Assembly: GCA_945921465.1 (NCBI GenBank)
Contig: CAMEKS010000007.1
Coordinates: 1-43,239, forward strand
Direction: 5' to 3'
Source: an uncultured Clostridia bacterium
Lineage (GTDB): Bacteria; Bacillota; Clostridia; Christensenellales; UBA1242
DNA: 43,239 nt
Below are positions 12,001 through 17,248 of this stretch, in pieces; the first letter of the stretch is position 1, and the number at the start of each line of letters is the position of its first letter. The notes beneath the pieces were generated by a model. That model had not been told where the DNA came from. It was given only the letters and a program-made list of their open reading frames with translations, and ran no database searches. A program made the translations under genes and the position numbers.

Positions 12001-14211
12001 ATTAAGACATCGGTACTTGCAGCTAGTACGAGTGCAAAACTATATGCACACGTTTCTAATGTTACTAACAATTCTAATGTGACTGGAAATAAATATATTG
12101 GCGGTATAGTAGGTTATACCAACAAGGCAGTATTAGATGCTGATAGCGTAAGTTGTAATATAGAATCAGAAATCAGATATAATGGAGCATTTACCAAAGA
12201 TACTTTAATTGAGCCAAACATAGGATTAGATGAGAAATATCCTATTCATGATGAAAATTATGATGTTATAGAAGAATTTTCAATAAAAGATTTCCTAGAT
12301 GGGATATGCACTATAACAATTTATTTCTATAATGCAGCTGCAGAAAACCAAGAGGAACCAAATATACCTACCCTAAGTCCATATTATCACGATTCTTATA
12401 AAAATACTTATAGCCAAAGTCCTAATAAGGTTGAAATTCAAGCAAGTAAATTAACACTATCACAACTAATTAAAATGCTTTATTCAACTTATATGAACAT
12501 AACTTATAAAAACAGTGCACGGAATGGAATAGCTGTTGGTTATATCAATAAAATTGAAGTTAAGAGAACATATACTTATAAATATAACGAGCTTGTAGAT
12601 ACTCTTGATTCAGAAGGAGATTGGCGAACTGCTTTACCTATTGGACCAATTATTGGCAATGCATTTAATGATTGCGATTTGGCAGAAAGTAATAAATACA
12701 ATTATAACAATATGATAACAGATGGAGATTTTGATAGTGAAAAAATTAATGTATATGACTCTAATAACAATAAGCCTTTAAGTGAAAATAGCTTAAAAGA
12801 TTATGATATAAAGATAAAACAATATGAAGTTAAAGAAAAAAGTTTTGAAGCATCATTAACGCTATTGCCACTTAGCACCTATATGAGCGCTAATGCATTA
12901 ACAAATCGAAGTGTAGACTTGTGGGGAATACAAGAAAATACTGATGGTTCTATAAACCATGGAGTTAAACTTGATTTACATATTAATGAAAGTGATTACT
13001 CAATGTATGTTTATAAGAATTTAGTTACCATTAGTGATTCAATCACTAAGATGTGTGGAATTTCCGGTATTAAAGCTGAAAATGATTTGTTGTTTATTCA
13101 TGAAACAAGCAATTCTTCATTATATTTGGCAGATAATAGTTGTTTAGTACATTTTGAGAATGTTAAATTGGAATCAGATCCAAATAATAGCATGTATTAT
13201 AATTATTTTCAAAGAATTCCAACATATACAAATTCTTTCAGTTCTGATTTTGTAGCAACATGCAATCTTATAGAAAAAATAAAGCTCTATCAAACAGAGT
13301 ATTTAGCTAATGGTTTTAATCTAAAACATAAATACATACAAAATAGTTATGATTCAGATTTATATAATTTCAAATATGCAGAGATTGAATTAATAAACGC
13401 AGATGTTTGGAATCCATTAAATAATGATTCTGCTGGTGGATGGTGGGTAAAGAGAATAAGCAATGCAACTATTAGTTGTAATACAGAAATGACTGTTGGT
13501 AATTATATATATAAATTAACATGGTCTACGGGGTCTAGGATACCATTACCTACTGATTTAATAATAAGTGACAAACAGTATACAGAAAGTAATATAGGTA
13601 ATATATTGAAATTACAACAAGGCAATAGTGATTGCGTGGCTACCTCGTTTGCAATAGCAACAAGCGCCTTAGCAACAAGAAACAGAGATCATTTTGATAT
13701 AACAAACCTAATTGAAGGTAATGAATATTGCGATGGAAAATTTGGAGATGGCAATACCAATTCTACGTTAAAAAATATTTGGAAACAGCAAGGATTTGTT
13801 TCTGGAGATAATGTATCCTATACAGGAACTCCAGAAAAATTAAAAAATTATTATAGTGTTTATTATGATCATTATGAAACCAATCCATATTTCCAAACAT
13901 TATTTGCAAAAGATAAGCTAAATCAAGGATGTGTATTGGTTTTGGTTTTCAAGTATAAACATAGCCCAACAACTGCTACATATGATGGTACTCATGCTAT
14001 AGTTATATATAAAAGTGTTGGTAATTATATTAATTATATAGATCCTTCAATGACATTATTTGCCAATAAAAATAAAGTAGATGGAACTATAAATTACAAT
14101 AAGCTTACACTAGATGACCTTTTAACAGATATTAGTACCCTAGTAAGATCTGAAAAAATTTATTACTATAATAGTCAATTAAAAGCTATAAATGTGTTAA
14201 GAGTGGCATAA
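1..14211 (+). CDS. Giant GLUG-repeat surface protein with C-terminal C39-like cysteine peptidase domain (5' end outside window)
   Basis: The frame is open from base 1, so the tracked start at 142 is not the real start; 4736 residues are visible. Most of the protein is built from GLUG-type repeats with the core YVGGIVGY and variants, densest at nt 4900-9060 and 10130-12130; such repeats are expected to form a long beta-solenoid on the cell surface. Non-repeat islands lie at about 420-2000, 3050-4850 and 9060-10120. From about 12150 the repeats stop. The last ~210 residues look like a papain/C39-like peptidase: QQGNSDC (Gln 4492, Cys 4498 in ORF-track numbering), GTHAIVIY (His 4618) and YIDPS (Asp 4634), the expected order of oxyanion Gln, Cys, His and Asp. 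No LPXTG motif or C-terminal membrane helix is visible, so anchoring is unexplained. Adhesin-like role is inferred. A convergent terminator follows the TAA. Confidence 0.85.
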   Translation, partial: SVNFDAKTQTEQDLNIYAHNYTSSANRTTQLFGTYVTSSNGTRSYKDVVAIGGIAGYNQGAIIDSYNKVDVTNNTTNGAALIAGGIIGYADQGTYIGYTYTTANVIAKQIIGGLIGYYRLIELNKAINNDITIEHCIALNQWDGQVEAIIKNNLKGVFGNDPVVVRMPELGNQMMTDIYKTETLENTYKYVLNVTNNVAYNVAVGSLIGTIGGNKSITNNVDYFTGSFFTNNKLAFDNISAISTTYATFYKTGEAGNEANYYDKYHNLAGADVYSSGVTKWDLGSIVKTAISVEEATYVLIDDKEEMLLEGSGYEDTNIITKVEYEANISKFKEGYKSLSDMLANNKLVIISPADGYSPTEVYCDYKFDRMFEKTQQLQLQTIIGYFNNLEEINNGQNSQEIIDKNNSVNLFDNEYNQYQYKENGDRDYSKEVINIDARLVDSSEVWKIQRNGFLPEYIRGNYERIVIVDSTEDLISMLSDSGTNKIYHIYKNDKNLADINYNIYINNENYTYNYAMFNSVFKGQMIGYYYDNNGSDKQSDNKDNRPTINIYTGNSKGLYSLISRLDSALIDGVNFQFYIQYNEEYINVHGNSAGAFGLLTPTMISTDIHNVDISISSTSNIVNQNKLTLVDDVSEEGLYNVKNFGLFAGSSINGTINNVNVDINTDLHITTGISNTIGGFVGYVSGNIVKDLHINNNSNGKMSIEIDNRRAGTGEYLYVSTAMPKNYYNSITNISSTLPIAVGYYVDNEIELSSYGINFDIYVGGLFANTIAGNINTASYVANVDINLYRTSSSLSYYYLYLGAISGKTAECSMTDLTTSGNIANKVNFNKYNITAQYINAYIGGLIGYNGSNSPINGSTNKIYSTITIKPLGISRYYVGGAIGYNANGNNTTNNNIIAMGDILVDTKENISAAQLFLGGIVGYSASGSFDNVTTTGDIKTYNSVNLTNVSNATYYVGGIVGYARNCTITDFEVLGDIYYVVGSNNYYAGVIGYSKNTAINLQRGKSIARFYANQPAQETKYNANLYSIAENCVQQYTTQIVEENGQQVEKQIKNPYYTEKVYYIEEFYAKYADLYNSYEYSSSYNGTQVYSYYNLSKMNINSYDEALLSNNLYQKLNPTTVTENSGDITEDKYYIINGTISSIKDDFNGVIAADPNNNTADPNNNNIQSITSGTFANSLDSNAIISGIKLNVSNASDITSNFIPFVGTNNGRIINCVTFGEVSGTINPETEENNIKVVTFVNDNKGDIVRSGSVVTFTGAFGNSNAENNKLKVNYTYVKDAEGKDTSTIETITATLSFTGLVYNNKGMISDCYSLVNVNHINKSTTQDRDLLFIKDGGTIKTAKDIKSSQLNIAGLVYNQYSPSNPNASIGISNSFHAGKIFDTTTSAIKYSYTNTGIDGTPSDTTLLSTNPTNAINVYANSYKDDIEDGTNQYFANNSITSWQNTEGNKQNTIYGIDNCVIPNTYTGNAIWVKTNSRDVNYNMYYINNIAISSNPNNVNTGISAKFGIETNTAQTSVGYIDSNDKTTKDILDQSSNLYSVPAREQSTKDPNFVLFQDKSDAIIVETSRDLARLLRDYANKPLDNSVYIIADELDMSGLTNNGAGFSIGSIKEDCGIYGIGGNPISTKDNKFYSQGTIIKNLSIANSLVGDNNGTITGIVLENATVVNSDNATAVLVNSNNGRISGVTITGAKLTGGKNAKSVGLVAGINNGTIDNIYIGDSTISKEYGTDSDVMGGAVGINYGKMLYIFAGTSSEADGKGIIMSYAGNYSLVAVGGLIGKNIKNTNQPDSPDPIVDQLGIHFSTITANNCSNVGGIVGYGDLDNGAEIETARAYVYSSSITGRQYVGGIAGQSAQLNGGDTSEGEYTLFVYNSTITATGISDSGAYVGGIVGSMSKGELSNAYLLNVTVNGIDNYIGGVVGSAERETRSIDNIILHNITVNASGSYVGGLVGYSMANISNCTINIVNVSNTSISGQYTAGAIGSNNGGELSSIAINNLGSATNNSISSVYANTINRAYVAGLAGYNSGAVSNCSIANTNVSANDEFVAGFIAYNNSESNEIELNCVAANNETLPTLSNINVTVEVVKVGESLTTNDYVGGLFGYFNSGKVTGSASITDITITGGQFVGGVAGANNAEISPTNITIKGIDIRAHQCVGGAVGQADATVKNITVLGKDASSYATINASWYVGGIVGKATNQDNEISNCKVQFATITSTNTTMKESNTVVEAYAGGIVGLSNSSIKNSIVSDITVVASGYCVGGIAGLSKKEITNSFVDSSIGTINNIISSSAGDFVGGVTGYAEGEISNSGAYNITVSGYAIYEAATDDRAAGYSSYVGGIAGYSKAKISNVVVSTTSWSISNIITSTKSDSRYIGGIVGYYERPTGQSDSQLTQITVANTSINGNASQYIGGVVGFYRVKDTSSSVAESDIGYYSTVNTPDNLKAFIPNTNNNKQTIFNVTVDGNQYIGGIIGSVYTSIPFTLSNMDLYSIRVSASGSYVGGVVGRLTNETRDASGKVTTKGTSTIYGITISGGNTESTYSSVFSSTTTGQYVGGVAGYADTLLGGINTSKGIIGHQIQVSNTKIESGAKYTGGIVGYTNSVANDYEGIYSGKETNHNNYLFVLDNINMVVGNSVAGGVAGHADYVKGIFLMENSTITASSTTSISRIGGMFGEIIGSLYSGLSSGSGPAMLANYNTITVNNGSNVIGTDGAGIGGIVGYLVYEQGSNMTSILAQQAIKSNQLTLNVSGCYVGGVYGYVKSEYVTDDCNVYSGYTYASTINCSGVAEYVGGVIGKADQANLYRMLVNDVIINVSGTYGHYVGGIVGELTGNIEEATVSEWGNGLSITTTGRYVGGIAGKVKGKITGNIYLLSQVSITSTFSGNYTVTENGQGVGLTKVYDVYLGGVVGYISGELGKANKTSDNNLVKIKNMNISALQGVVGGVAGWADYIYSNIDIQGININCAGQSVGGVVGYLNKEMKGTGDNTYAAVKIRGIKNFETITGDQFVGGITGGGTVLKYYDGSNIRTITDTSKEYTYNVVPTQYIYGSEDESKKYFGKSLLTDSNFQTIKNIYNGKTVNFTFMKSDRTVLANNVPVTNLDGTYNSYKNDIYYILCSDGTEYSNAYFKINDIVYNVNSYADNSGNPKDSKLILYTSVGTYKFEHTYDTATGNSVYIDVQNIAKSISLDNIEYAQFTDGSGKVIETYGMENVAGSIQDENVTKSILSYLSELGDGTLILYNKYDKVVAQYRQRDFKANVNGTKAVIDNIQNTNCQYVKYVTDDSKIYVFGQSYTYSKNHIYNMYLSLAERLGNNIIITIKGPKDTSPRTVYGSKYKDILQEVRENGLDKFEINSVTIKEIEQGSLGQGGNNYFISVDNLNIEASNYVGGVIGYSGNNDNIVIDNQGHVVGCTISATGDYVGGVVGFAAGTNAIISGVSKANTVTGKDYVGGFAGLHTGGIINSSQYSTENNISGNMYIGGVVGHTSGNMSAKIGNSNISGKSYVGGIAGRIASTDTVEFGTTFVKSSTIEGETYVGGIAGSIEVKNTSQRLDQYIGIYDSTVKSILNSSDTYTYVGGIFGYASSSITDVTKGIFINQIETINTLVNGVSGVGGVVGVMAGTLTSARDSIKKIGGIYVIGDKFGKYAITGNSGVGGVIGILQNYSNTRAGWYKSSSFVMDYKIGDLAANNVGGIIGLAINAGGGMDGSMRVVNGLNTSTAAGGLSLGYGTGSISHNNVVNNNMQYSTAPSSDNFYIQGNSNVGSLVGGIDNSDNRSKSITVPRLTASTINSNVIGNSNVGGWFGSVTGADVTVANYNASKSPATDFEANGYYATSIQATGNNIGGVFGYMSDSSTNGNMFVLPTINATSSNYLGGAIGYAINTDVSNIFINGSESSKVFITGQNYIGGIAGYFGRDDADKSAIMTNCGITYTAVKGDSIVGGIIGQCVNAGVSNVTNDTNSTVDGNQYVGGIIGYLYSTDELPTATTVSSLNIIEDEFTPVIKTSVLAASTSAKLYAHVSNVTNNSNVTGNKYIGGIVGYTNKAVLDADSVSCNIESEIRYNGAFTKDTLIEPNIGLDEKYPIHDENYDVIEEFSIKDFLDGICTITIYFYNAAAENQEEPNIPTLSPYYHDSYKNTYSQSPNKVEIQASKLTLSQLIKMLYSTYMNITYKNSARNGIAVGYINKIEVKRTYTYKYNELVDTLDSEGDWRTALPIGPIIGNAFNDCDLAESNKYNYNNMITDGDFDSEKINVYDSNNNKPLSENSLKDYDIKIKQYEVKEKSFEASLTLLPLSTYMSANALTNRSVDLWGIQENTDGSINHGVKLDLHINESDYSMYVYKNLVTISDSITKMCGISGIKAENDLLFIHETSNSSLYLADNSCLVHFENVKLESDPNNSMYYNYFQRIPTYTNSFSSDFVATCNLIEKIKLYQTEYLANGFNLKHKYIQNSYDSDLYNFKYAEIELINADVWNPLNNDSAGGWWVKRISNATISCNTEMTVGNYIYKLTWSTGSRIPLPTDLIISDKQYTESNIGNILKLQQGNSDCVATSFAIATSALATRNRDHFDITNLIEGNEYCDGKFGDGNTNSTLKNIWKQQGFVSGDNVSYTGTPEKLKNYYSVYYDHYETNPYFQTLFAKDKLNQGCVLVLVFKYKHSPTTATYDGTHAIVIYKSVGNYINYIDPSMTLFANKNKVDGTINYNKLTLDDLLTDISTLVRSEKIYYYNSQLKAINVLRVA
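4900..9060 (+). repeat. GLUG-type protein repeat array, main block
   Basis: Within the giant gene, the peptide core YVGGIVGY (variants YIGGVVG, FVGGVAG, YAGGIVG) recurs roughly every 35-60 residues, usually after a short Thr/Ser/Asn-rich beta segment. At DNA level the cores are similar but not identical, so this is an old, diverged protein repeat rather than a fresh tandem DNA duplication. Confidence 0.85.
10130..12130 (+). repeat. GLUG-type protein repeat array, second block
   Basis: The same YVGGVIGY-type repeats resume after a roughly 340-residue island that lacks them. The last clear unit is YIGGIVGYTNK near nt 12100. Downstream sequence is AT-richer and has no GLUG cores. Confidence 0.85.
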
Positions 14212-14230
14212 TTTTATGTTAGTCGCTTAA

Positions 14231-14270
14231 AAAAAATCTCATTGATGTATGTTCATCAATGAGATTTTTT
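14231..14270. terminator. Bidirectional intrinsic terminator
   Basis: A perfect stem AATCTCATTGATG / CATCAATGAGATT with a 6-base loop is flanked by A-run and T-run. It sits 20 bases after the giant gene's stop and 16 bases from the stop of the convergent lipoprotein gene, so it can serve both. Confidence 0.9.
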
Positions 14271-14285
14271 TGTGAAAAGAAATTA

Positions 14286-14942
14286 CTACTTATTTATTTC
14301 AGATTCCATTTTGAAATCTTTGTAGTATTGAATTTTATCGCCGTTATATGGTGTATCTGAAGAATTAACTACGTCAAAGAATTGATCCTTATCTTTTTGC
14401 TCGTCAAAGCATTTATCACAAAAATAATAATCAGTATTAGATATTTGTTGAAAGGGTTGATCACAGAAAATGTAAAAGTGACTGTTGTTATAATCAACAT
14501 ATGTATTGGAAAAATTATCCATATTGTCATTATCTATTCCACAACCCAAAATCATTCTTAAGTTATTATCCTTATCTGTTTGAAAAATAGTGTTAAATTT
14601 ATGAATAACTGCGTTATTGATACTGTCATTATAAATGGCACAATAACTAAAGTTTCTCATTTTTTGTTCAGAGATAACATTATAAATTTTTCTAAAATCT
14701 AGTGGATTAGGGAAATCGAAATCGATATGTTTTTCGATGGTTGGCTCGCAGGTGCAAGCTGGTTGAACTGGCTCGGTTGTTTGGCTAGTGCTAGGTGCAG
14801 AGGTAATATCACTGACGCTAGTGCTAGGCTCTGTATTTGAGGTAGAGATTGTGGTCTCGGCTGGTTTGTTGCCCATACAAGATGTTAGCAACATAGTAGC
14901 AAGGCTTAGGGCAGATAATTTTGCTATTGTTTCTTTTTTCAT
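14286..14942 (-). CDS. Lipoprotein of a four-member H-C-CxxC family (paralog 1)
   Basis: 218 residues. A short Lys-rich start and hydrophobic segment end in the lipobox LLTSC, so Cys22 should be lipidated and the protein held on the outer face of the membrane. A Thr/Ser/Pro-rich linker follows to about residue 65. The core shared with the three neighbours holds FSYC (Cys101), AVIHKF (His114), LGCGIDND (Cys134) and YYFCDKCFD (Cys175, Cys178). The His plus three Cys could bind a metal, but this is inference; I do not recognise the family. The end, DFKMESE, is shared with paralog 2. ATG start chosen with AAAGGA upstream. Signal region and promoter are almost identical to paralog 2, while the rest differs strongly. 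Confidence 0.85.
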   Translation of the reverse strand: MKKETIAKLSALSLATMLLTSCMGNKPAETTISTSNTEPSTSVSDITSAPSTSQTTEPVQPACTCEPTIEKHIDFDFPNPLDFRKIYNVISEQKMRNFSYCAIYNDSINNAVIHKFNTIFQTDKDNNLRMILGCGIDNDNMDNFSNTYVDYNNSHFYIFCDQPFQQISNTDYYFCDKCFDEQKDKDQFFDVVNSSDTPYNGDKIQYYKDFKMESEINK

Positions 14943-14969
14943 AATTATTTTTTCCTTTGGATATATATT

Positions 14970-14990
14970 TATGGGTACTATACTCCCATA
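14970..14990 (-). promoter_or_regulatory. Leader hairpin at predicted 5' end of paralog 1 mRNA
   Basis: TATGGG...CCCATA inverted repeat lies about 6-26 bases downstream of the predicted transcription start on the minus strand. The same hairpin with one base change occurs in the leader of paralog 2 (15920-15940). A 5'-terminal hairpin may stabilise mRNA; this is inferred. Confidence 0.5.
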
Positions 14991-15002
14991 TTTCTCATAG
15001 TA

Positions 15003-15030
15003 ATTGTACCACCGATTTTTTGTTTGTCAA
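15003..15030 (-). promoter_or_regulatory. Promoter of lipoprotein paralog 1
   Basis: On the minus strand TTGACA, 16-base spacer, TACAAT. The spacer ends in GGTGG directly before the -10 box, as in paralogs 2 and 4. Confidence 0.75.
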
Positions 15031-15109
15031 TACCTTGGCAAAAAATACCTTGTCACATTTTTGTTCAAAAACTCGATTATGTTAGTCGCTATTTTGTCGT
15101 ATTTTGTCG
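15029..15109 (-). promoter_or_regulatory. Phased direct repeats upstream of paralog 1 promoter
   Basis: Two AATACCTTG repeats 15 bases apart abut the -35 box (15029-15037, 15044-15052), and three GTCG elements occur at 15085, 15096 and 15106, spaced 10-11 bases. All are preserved in the copy upstream of paralog 2. Possible regulator sites; no regulator is identified. Confidence 0.35.
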
Positions 15110-15207
15110 AAATTGACAAATATGGATGGTTTGCTTAGTAGTATCGACAGCTATTATGTTAACAGTAGGTTGACTGGTGTAAATTGGTTTTGGCGTGCAT
15201 AAATTAT

Positions 15208-15243
15208 AAAAGAATTCCCAACGTTAAGTTAGGAATTCTTTTT
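15208..15243. terminator. Intrinsic terminator after paralog 2
   Basis: Stem AGAATTCC / GGAATTCT with an inner AAC/GTT extension, flanked by A- and T-rich tracts. It lies 11 bases past the stop of paralog 2 on the minus strand. Confidence 0.75.
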
Positions 15244-15253
15244 ATTATATAGT

Positions 15254-15892
15254 CTACTTTTCAATTTCAAGTTCAGATTCCATTTTGAAATCTATCTCAG
15301 GTGAAATATAATACCATTCTAAGTTTTTAGCACCTGCTTTTGATACTTCTTCTTTAAACTTTCTTATGTCATCTTCATTATTAAAACATGAATCGCATAG
15401 ATATACTTTATTACTAGGACATATACGGTCTATACTTGTGGATTGAGATGGAGCAAATTCAGATTTATATAGATTGTTTATTTCATCATTAGGTGTGTTG
15501 TCACGTCCACAAGCTAGAGTATAAACATAATGTGTTCTAAATTCAGAAATATCTTTACCATATGTGTCATAACAACATAAATCTCTAAATTTATGATAAA
15601 CAATACCTTCCTTTACGTTTTGATCAATTTTGAATCCAATAAATTCGTATGGTTCTACATGTTCTAATACATCTAAATTATGAATATTTTTATTATTTTT
15701 CATAATTTCAACTGGATCGGGATAATCAAAATCTATATGGTTAGTAGTTATTGGCTCGGTTGTTTGGCTAGTGCTAGGTTCTGTATTTGAGGTAGAGATT
15801 GTGGTCTCGGCTGGTTTGTTGCCCATACAAGATGTTAGCAACATAGTAGCAAGGCTTAGGGCAGATAATTTTGCTATTGTTTCTTTTTTCAT
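15254..15892 (-). CDS. Lipoprotein of the H-C-CxxC family (paralog 2)
   Basis: 212 residues. The first 42 residues, including the lipobox LLTSC (Cys22), are identical to paralog 1. The mature part is divergent but keeps the family core: IVYHKF (His100), TLACGRDN (Cys128) and VYLCDSCFN (Cys166, Cys169), and it ends in IDFKMESE like paralog 1. It lacks the cysteine that precedes the His in the other three, but has CC just after the His (Cys106-107). A surface-exposed, possibly metal- or disulfide-stabilised protein is inferred. Start supported by AAAGGA and by the promoter 60 bases upstream. Identical front and divergent body suggest recent duplication with module exchange or strong diversification. 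Confidence 0.85.
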   Translation of the reverse strand: MKKETIAKLSALSLATMLLTSCMGNKPAETTISTSNTEPSTSQTTEPITTNHIDFDYPDPVEIMKNNKNIHNLDVLEHVEPYEFIGFKIDQNVKEGIVYHKFRDLCCYDTYGKDISEFRTHYVYTLACGRDNTPNDEINNLYKSEFAPSQSTSIDRICPSNKVYLCDSCFNNEDDIRKFKEEVSKAGAKNLEWYYISPEIDFKMESELEIEK

Positions 15893-15919
15893 AACTATTT
15901 TTTCCTTTGGATATATATT

Positions 15920-15940
15920 TATGGGTGCTATACTCCCATA
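15920..15940 (-). promoter_or_regulatory. Leader hairpin at predicted 5' end of paralog 2 mRNA
   Basis: TATGGG...CCCATA inverted repeat, same position relative to the promoter as in paralog 1. Confidence 0.5.
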
Positions 15941-15952
15941 TCTGTCGTAATA

Positions 15953-15980
15953 ATTGTACCACCAATTATTTGTTTGTCAA
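15953..15980 (-). promoter_or_regulatory. Promoter of lipoprotein paralog 2
   Basis: Minus-strand TTGACA, 16-base spacer ending in TTGGTGG, TACAAT. Three GTCG elements (16035, 16046, 16057) and two AATACCTTG repeats are kept upstream. Confidence 0.75.
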
Positions 15981-16114
15981 TACCTTGGCAAAAAATACCT
16001 TGTCCCATTTTTGTTCAAAAACTCGATTATGTTAGTCGCTATTATGTCGTTTTTTTGTCGAAATTGACAAATGTGGATATGTTGTGGCAGTTATTGATGG
16101 AGAATAGTGGACAA

Positions 16115-16152
16115 AAAAATCTCTAATCAAAGTGTTAATTGATTAGAGATTT
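16115..16152. terminator. Intrinsic terminator after paralog 3
   Basis: Stem AAATCTCTAATCAA / TTGATTAGAGATTT with an 8-base loop; the plus-strand A-run gives a U-run for minus-strand transcripts ending just after paralog 3. Confidence 0.9.
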
Positions 16153-16159
16153 GAGTCTA

Positions 16160-16996
16160 TTATTCCATTTCTGGTTCTGCTGGTTCTACTTTTTCTTCTG
16201 ATGTTGCGTCAGATGTAGCAAAGTACGCCTCTTTGGCTTCTTTTAATTTGGCCAATTCCGAAGCATATTTTACCTTGAAATATTTATCTCTAAATTTTTG
16301 CTTCATAGGGGAATCGTTAATGTTACTAGCATATCCAAATAGGAAAATCATCATATTGTCATCCATACATTTGTCGCAGAAGTACATATAACTTTTGTTT
16401 GCGATTTCTTCAGGTATTTCGCAATAATCATAGATGCTGTTGTCATAATTAACATAAGTGTGCTCAAATTTATCCTTGTCGTCATTATCCAGACCGCAAC
16501 CTAGTACAAAGTGGTCAAACTTGGCATTAGGCGCTTCGGTGGTAGACTCTGTGGTAGACTCTGCAATTGATTCTTGTTCATTATCCTTGCCGGTAAAGAT
16601 AGTATTGTATGTATGTACAACTACGCTCTTCATATCTTTATCATATACTAGGCAAAATTTTATGCCCGAAGTCCTATATTTTACATACAATTCCTTTAGT
16701 TCGTCTAGATCTACTGGGTTAGGAAAGTTGAAGTCACTATAATCTGGTACTGTAATTTCTGTGGTTTCAGTGGTCTCAACTGGTTCAGTAGTTATGATAG
16801 GCTCGGTTGTGATAATAGCTTCACTGGTGGTCTCTACTGGCTCGGATGTATTCTTAGTAACTACTGTGGTCTTGGTAGGTTCGGTAATGGTTGTGTCGGT
16901 TGTGGTAGCATCATTTGGCTTGTGTTGATTGCACGCAGTTAGCAAAGCAGCAGAAAGCATTAGTGCAGATAGTTTAGTCAATGTTTCTTTTTTCAT
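16160..16996 (-). CDS. Lipoprotein of the H-C-CxxC family (paralog 3), long Thr/Glu linker
   Basis: 278 residues, the longest of the four. Signal peptide with lipobox LLTAC (Cys22). A Thr/Glu/Val-rich low-complexity linker with TTEP repeats (about residues 28-85) probably spans the cell wall. The core repeats the family order: KFCLVYD (Cys115), VVVHTYN (His128), LGCGLDND (Cys167) and MYFCDKCMD (Cys207, Cys210). A second Ser/Thr/Glu insertion (about 140-157) sits between His128 and Cys167, and the C-terminus is acidic. Start supported by AAGGAAGA. Leader is about 105 bases from the predicted promoter at 17109-17136. Function unknown; surface exposure inferred from lipobox. Confidence 0.85.
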   Translation of the reverse strand: MKKETLTKLSALMLSAALLTACNQHKPNDATTTDTTITEPTKTTVVTKNTSEPVETTSEAIITTEPIITTEPVETTETTEITVPDYSDFNFPNPVDLDELKELYVKYRTSGIKFCLVYDKDMKSVVVHTYNTIFTGKDNEQESIAESTTESTTEAPNAKFDHFVLGCGLDNDDKDKFEHTYVNYDNSIYDYCEIPEEIANKSYMYFCDKCMDDNMMIFLFGYASNINDSPMKQKFRDKYFKVKYASELAKLKEAKEAYFATSDATSEEKVEPAEPEME

Positions 16997-17108
16997 AATC
17001 TATTCTTCCTTTCTTTATTTGGTGGTAATGATATCTAAGAAATTATATTCTGCTAATTTAATTATATCGGTAATTGCTAGATATCTATTGCCAATAATTT
17101 GTAATATG

Positions 17109-17136
17109 ATTGTATCACTGATTTTCAATTTGTCAA
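17109..17136 (-). promoter_or_regulatory. Promoter of lipoprotein paralog 3
   Basis: Minus-strand TTGACA, 16-base spacer, TACAAT, with GTGA before the -10 box. Same geometry as the three other family promoters. Confidence 0.65.
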
Positions 17137-17248
17137 TAGACGACAATAAAAAATCTCGTTATGATGGCCTATACATATAGTAATGTGGCTAATTTGCATA
17201 TATTATTAGAAGCACTACTATCGGTGATATTGATACACAAAACTTAAT

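Larger units (their letters stand above)
14769..15127. repeat. Duplicated promoter and signal-peptide block, copy 1
   Basis: This block (upstream region, promoter, leader, signal peptide and first ~45 codons of paralog 1) matches 15751-16078 nearly base for base, apart from a 33-base in-frame insertion here (11 codons, Thr/Ser-rich) and scattered substitutions. Similarity ends sharply within the coding region. Confidence 0.85.
15751..16078. repeat. Duplicated promoter and signal-peptide block, copy 2
   Basis: Partner of 14769-15127; see that entry. It covers the upstream region, promoter, leader and first ~45 codons of paralog 2. Confidence 0.85.

Noticed and set aside
4900-12130. CRISPR-like regular spacing of repeated DNA words
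   Set aside because: The repeats are coding GLUG cores with variable DNA, all in one open frame; not identical repeats with unique spacers.
14788-15000. 70-codon plus-strand ORF opposite lipoprotein 1 signal region
   Set aside because: Antisense shadow of the signal peptide and leader; its hydrophobic look comes from the opposite strand.
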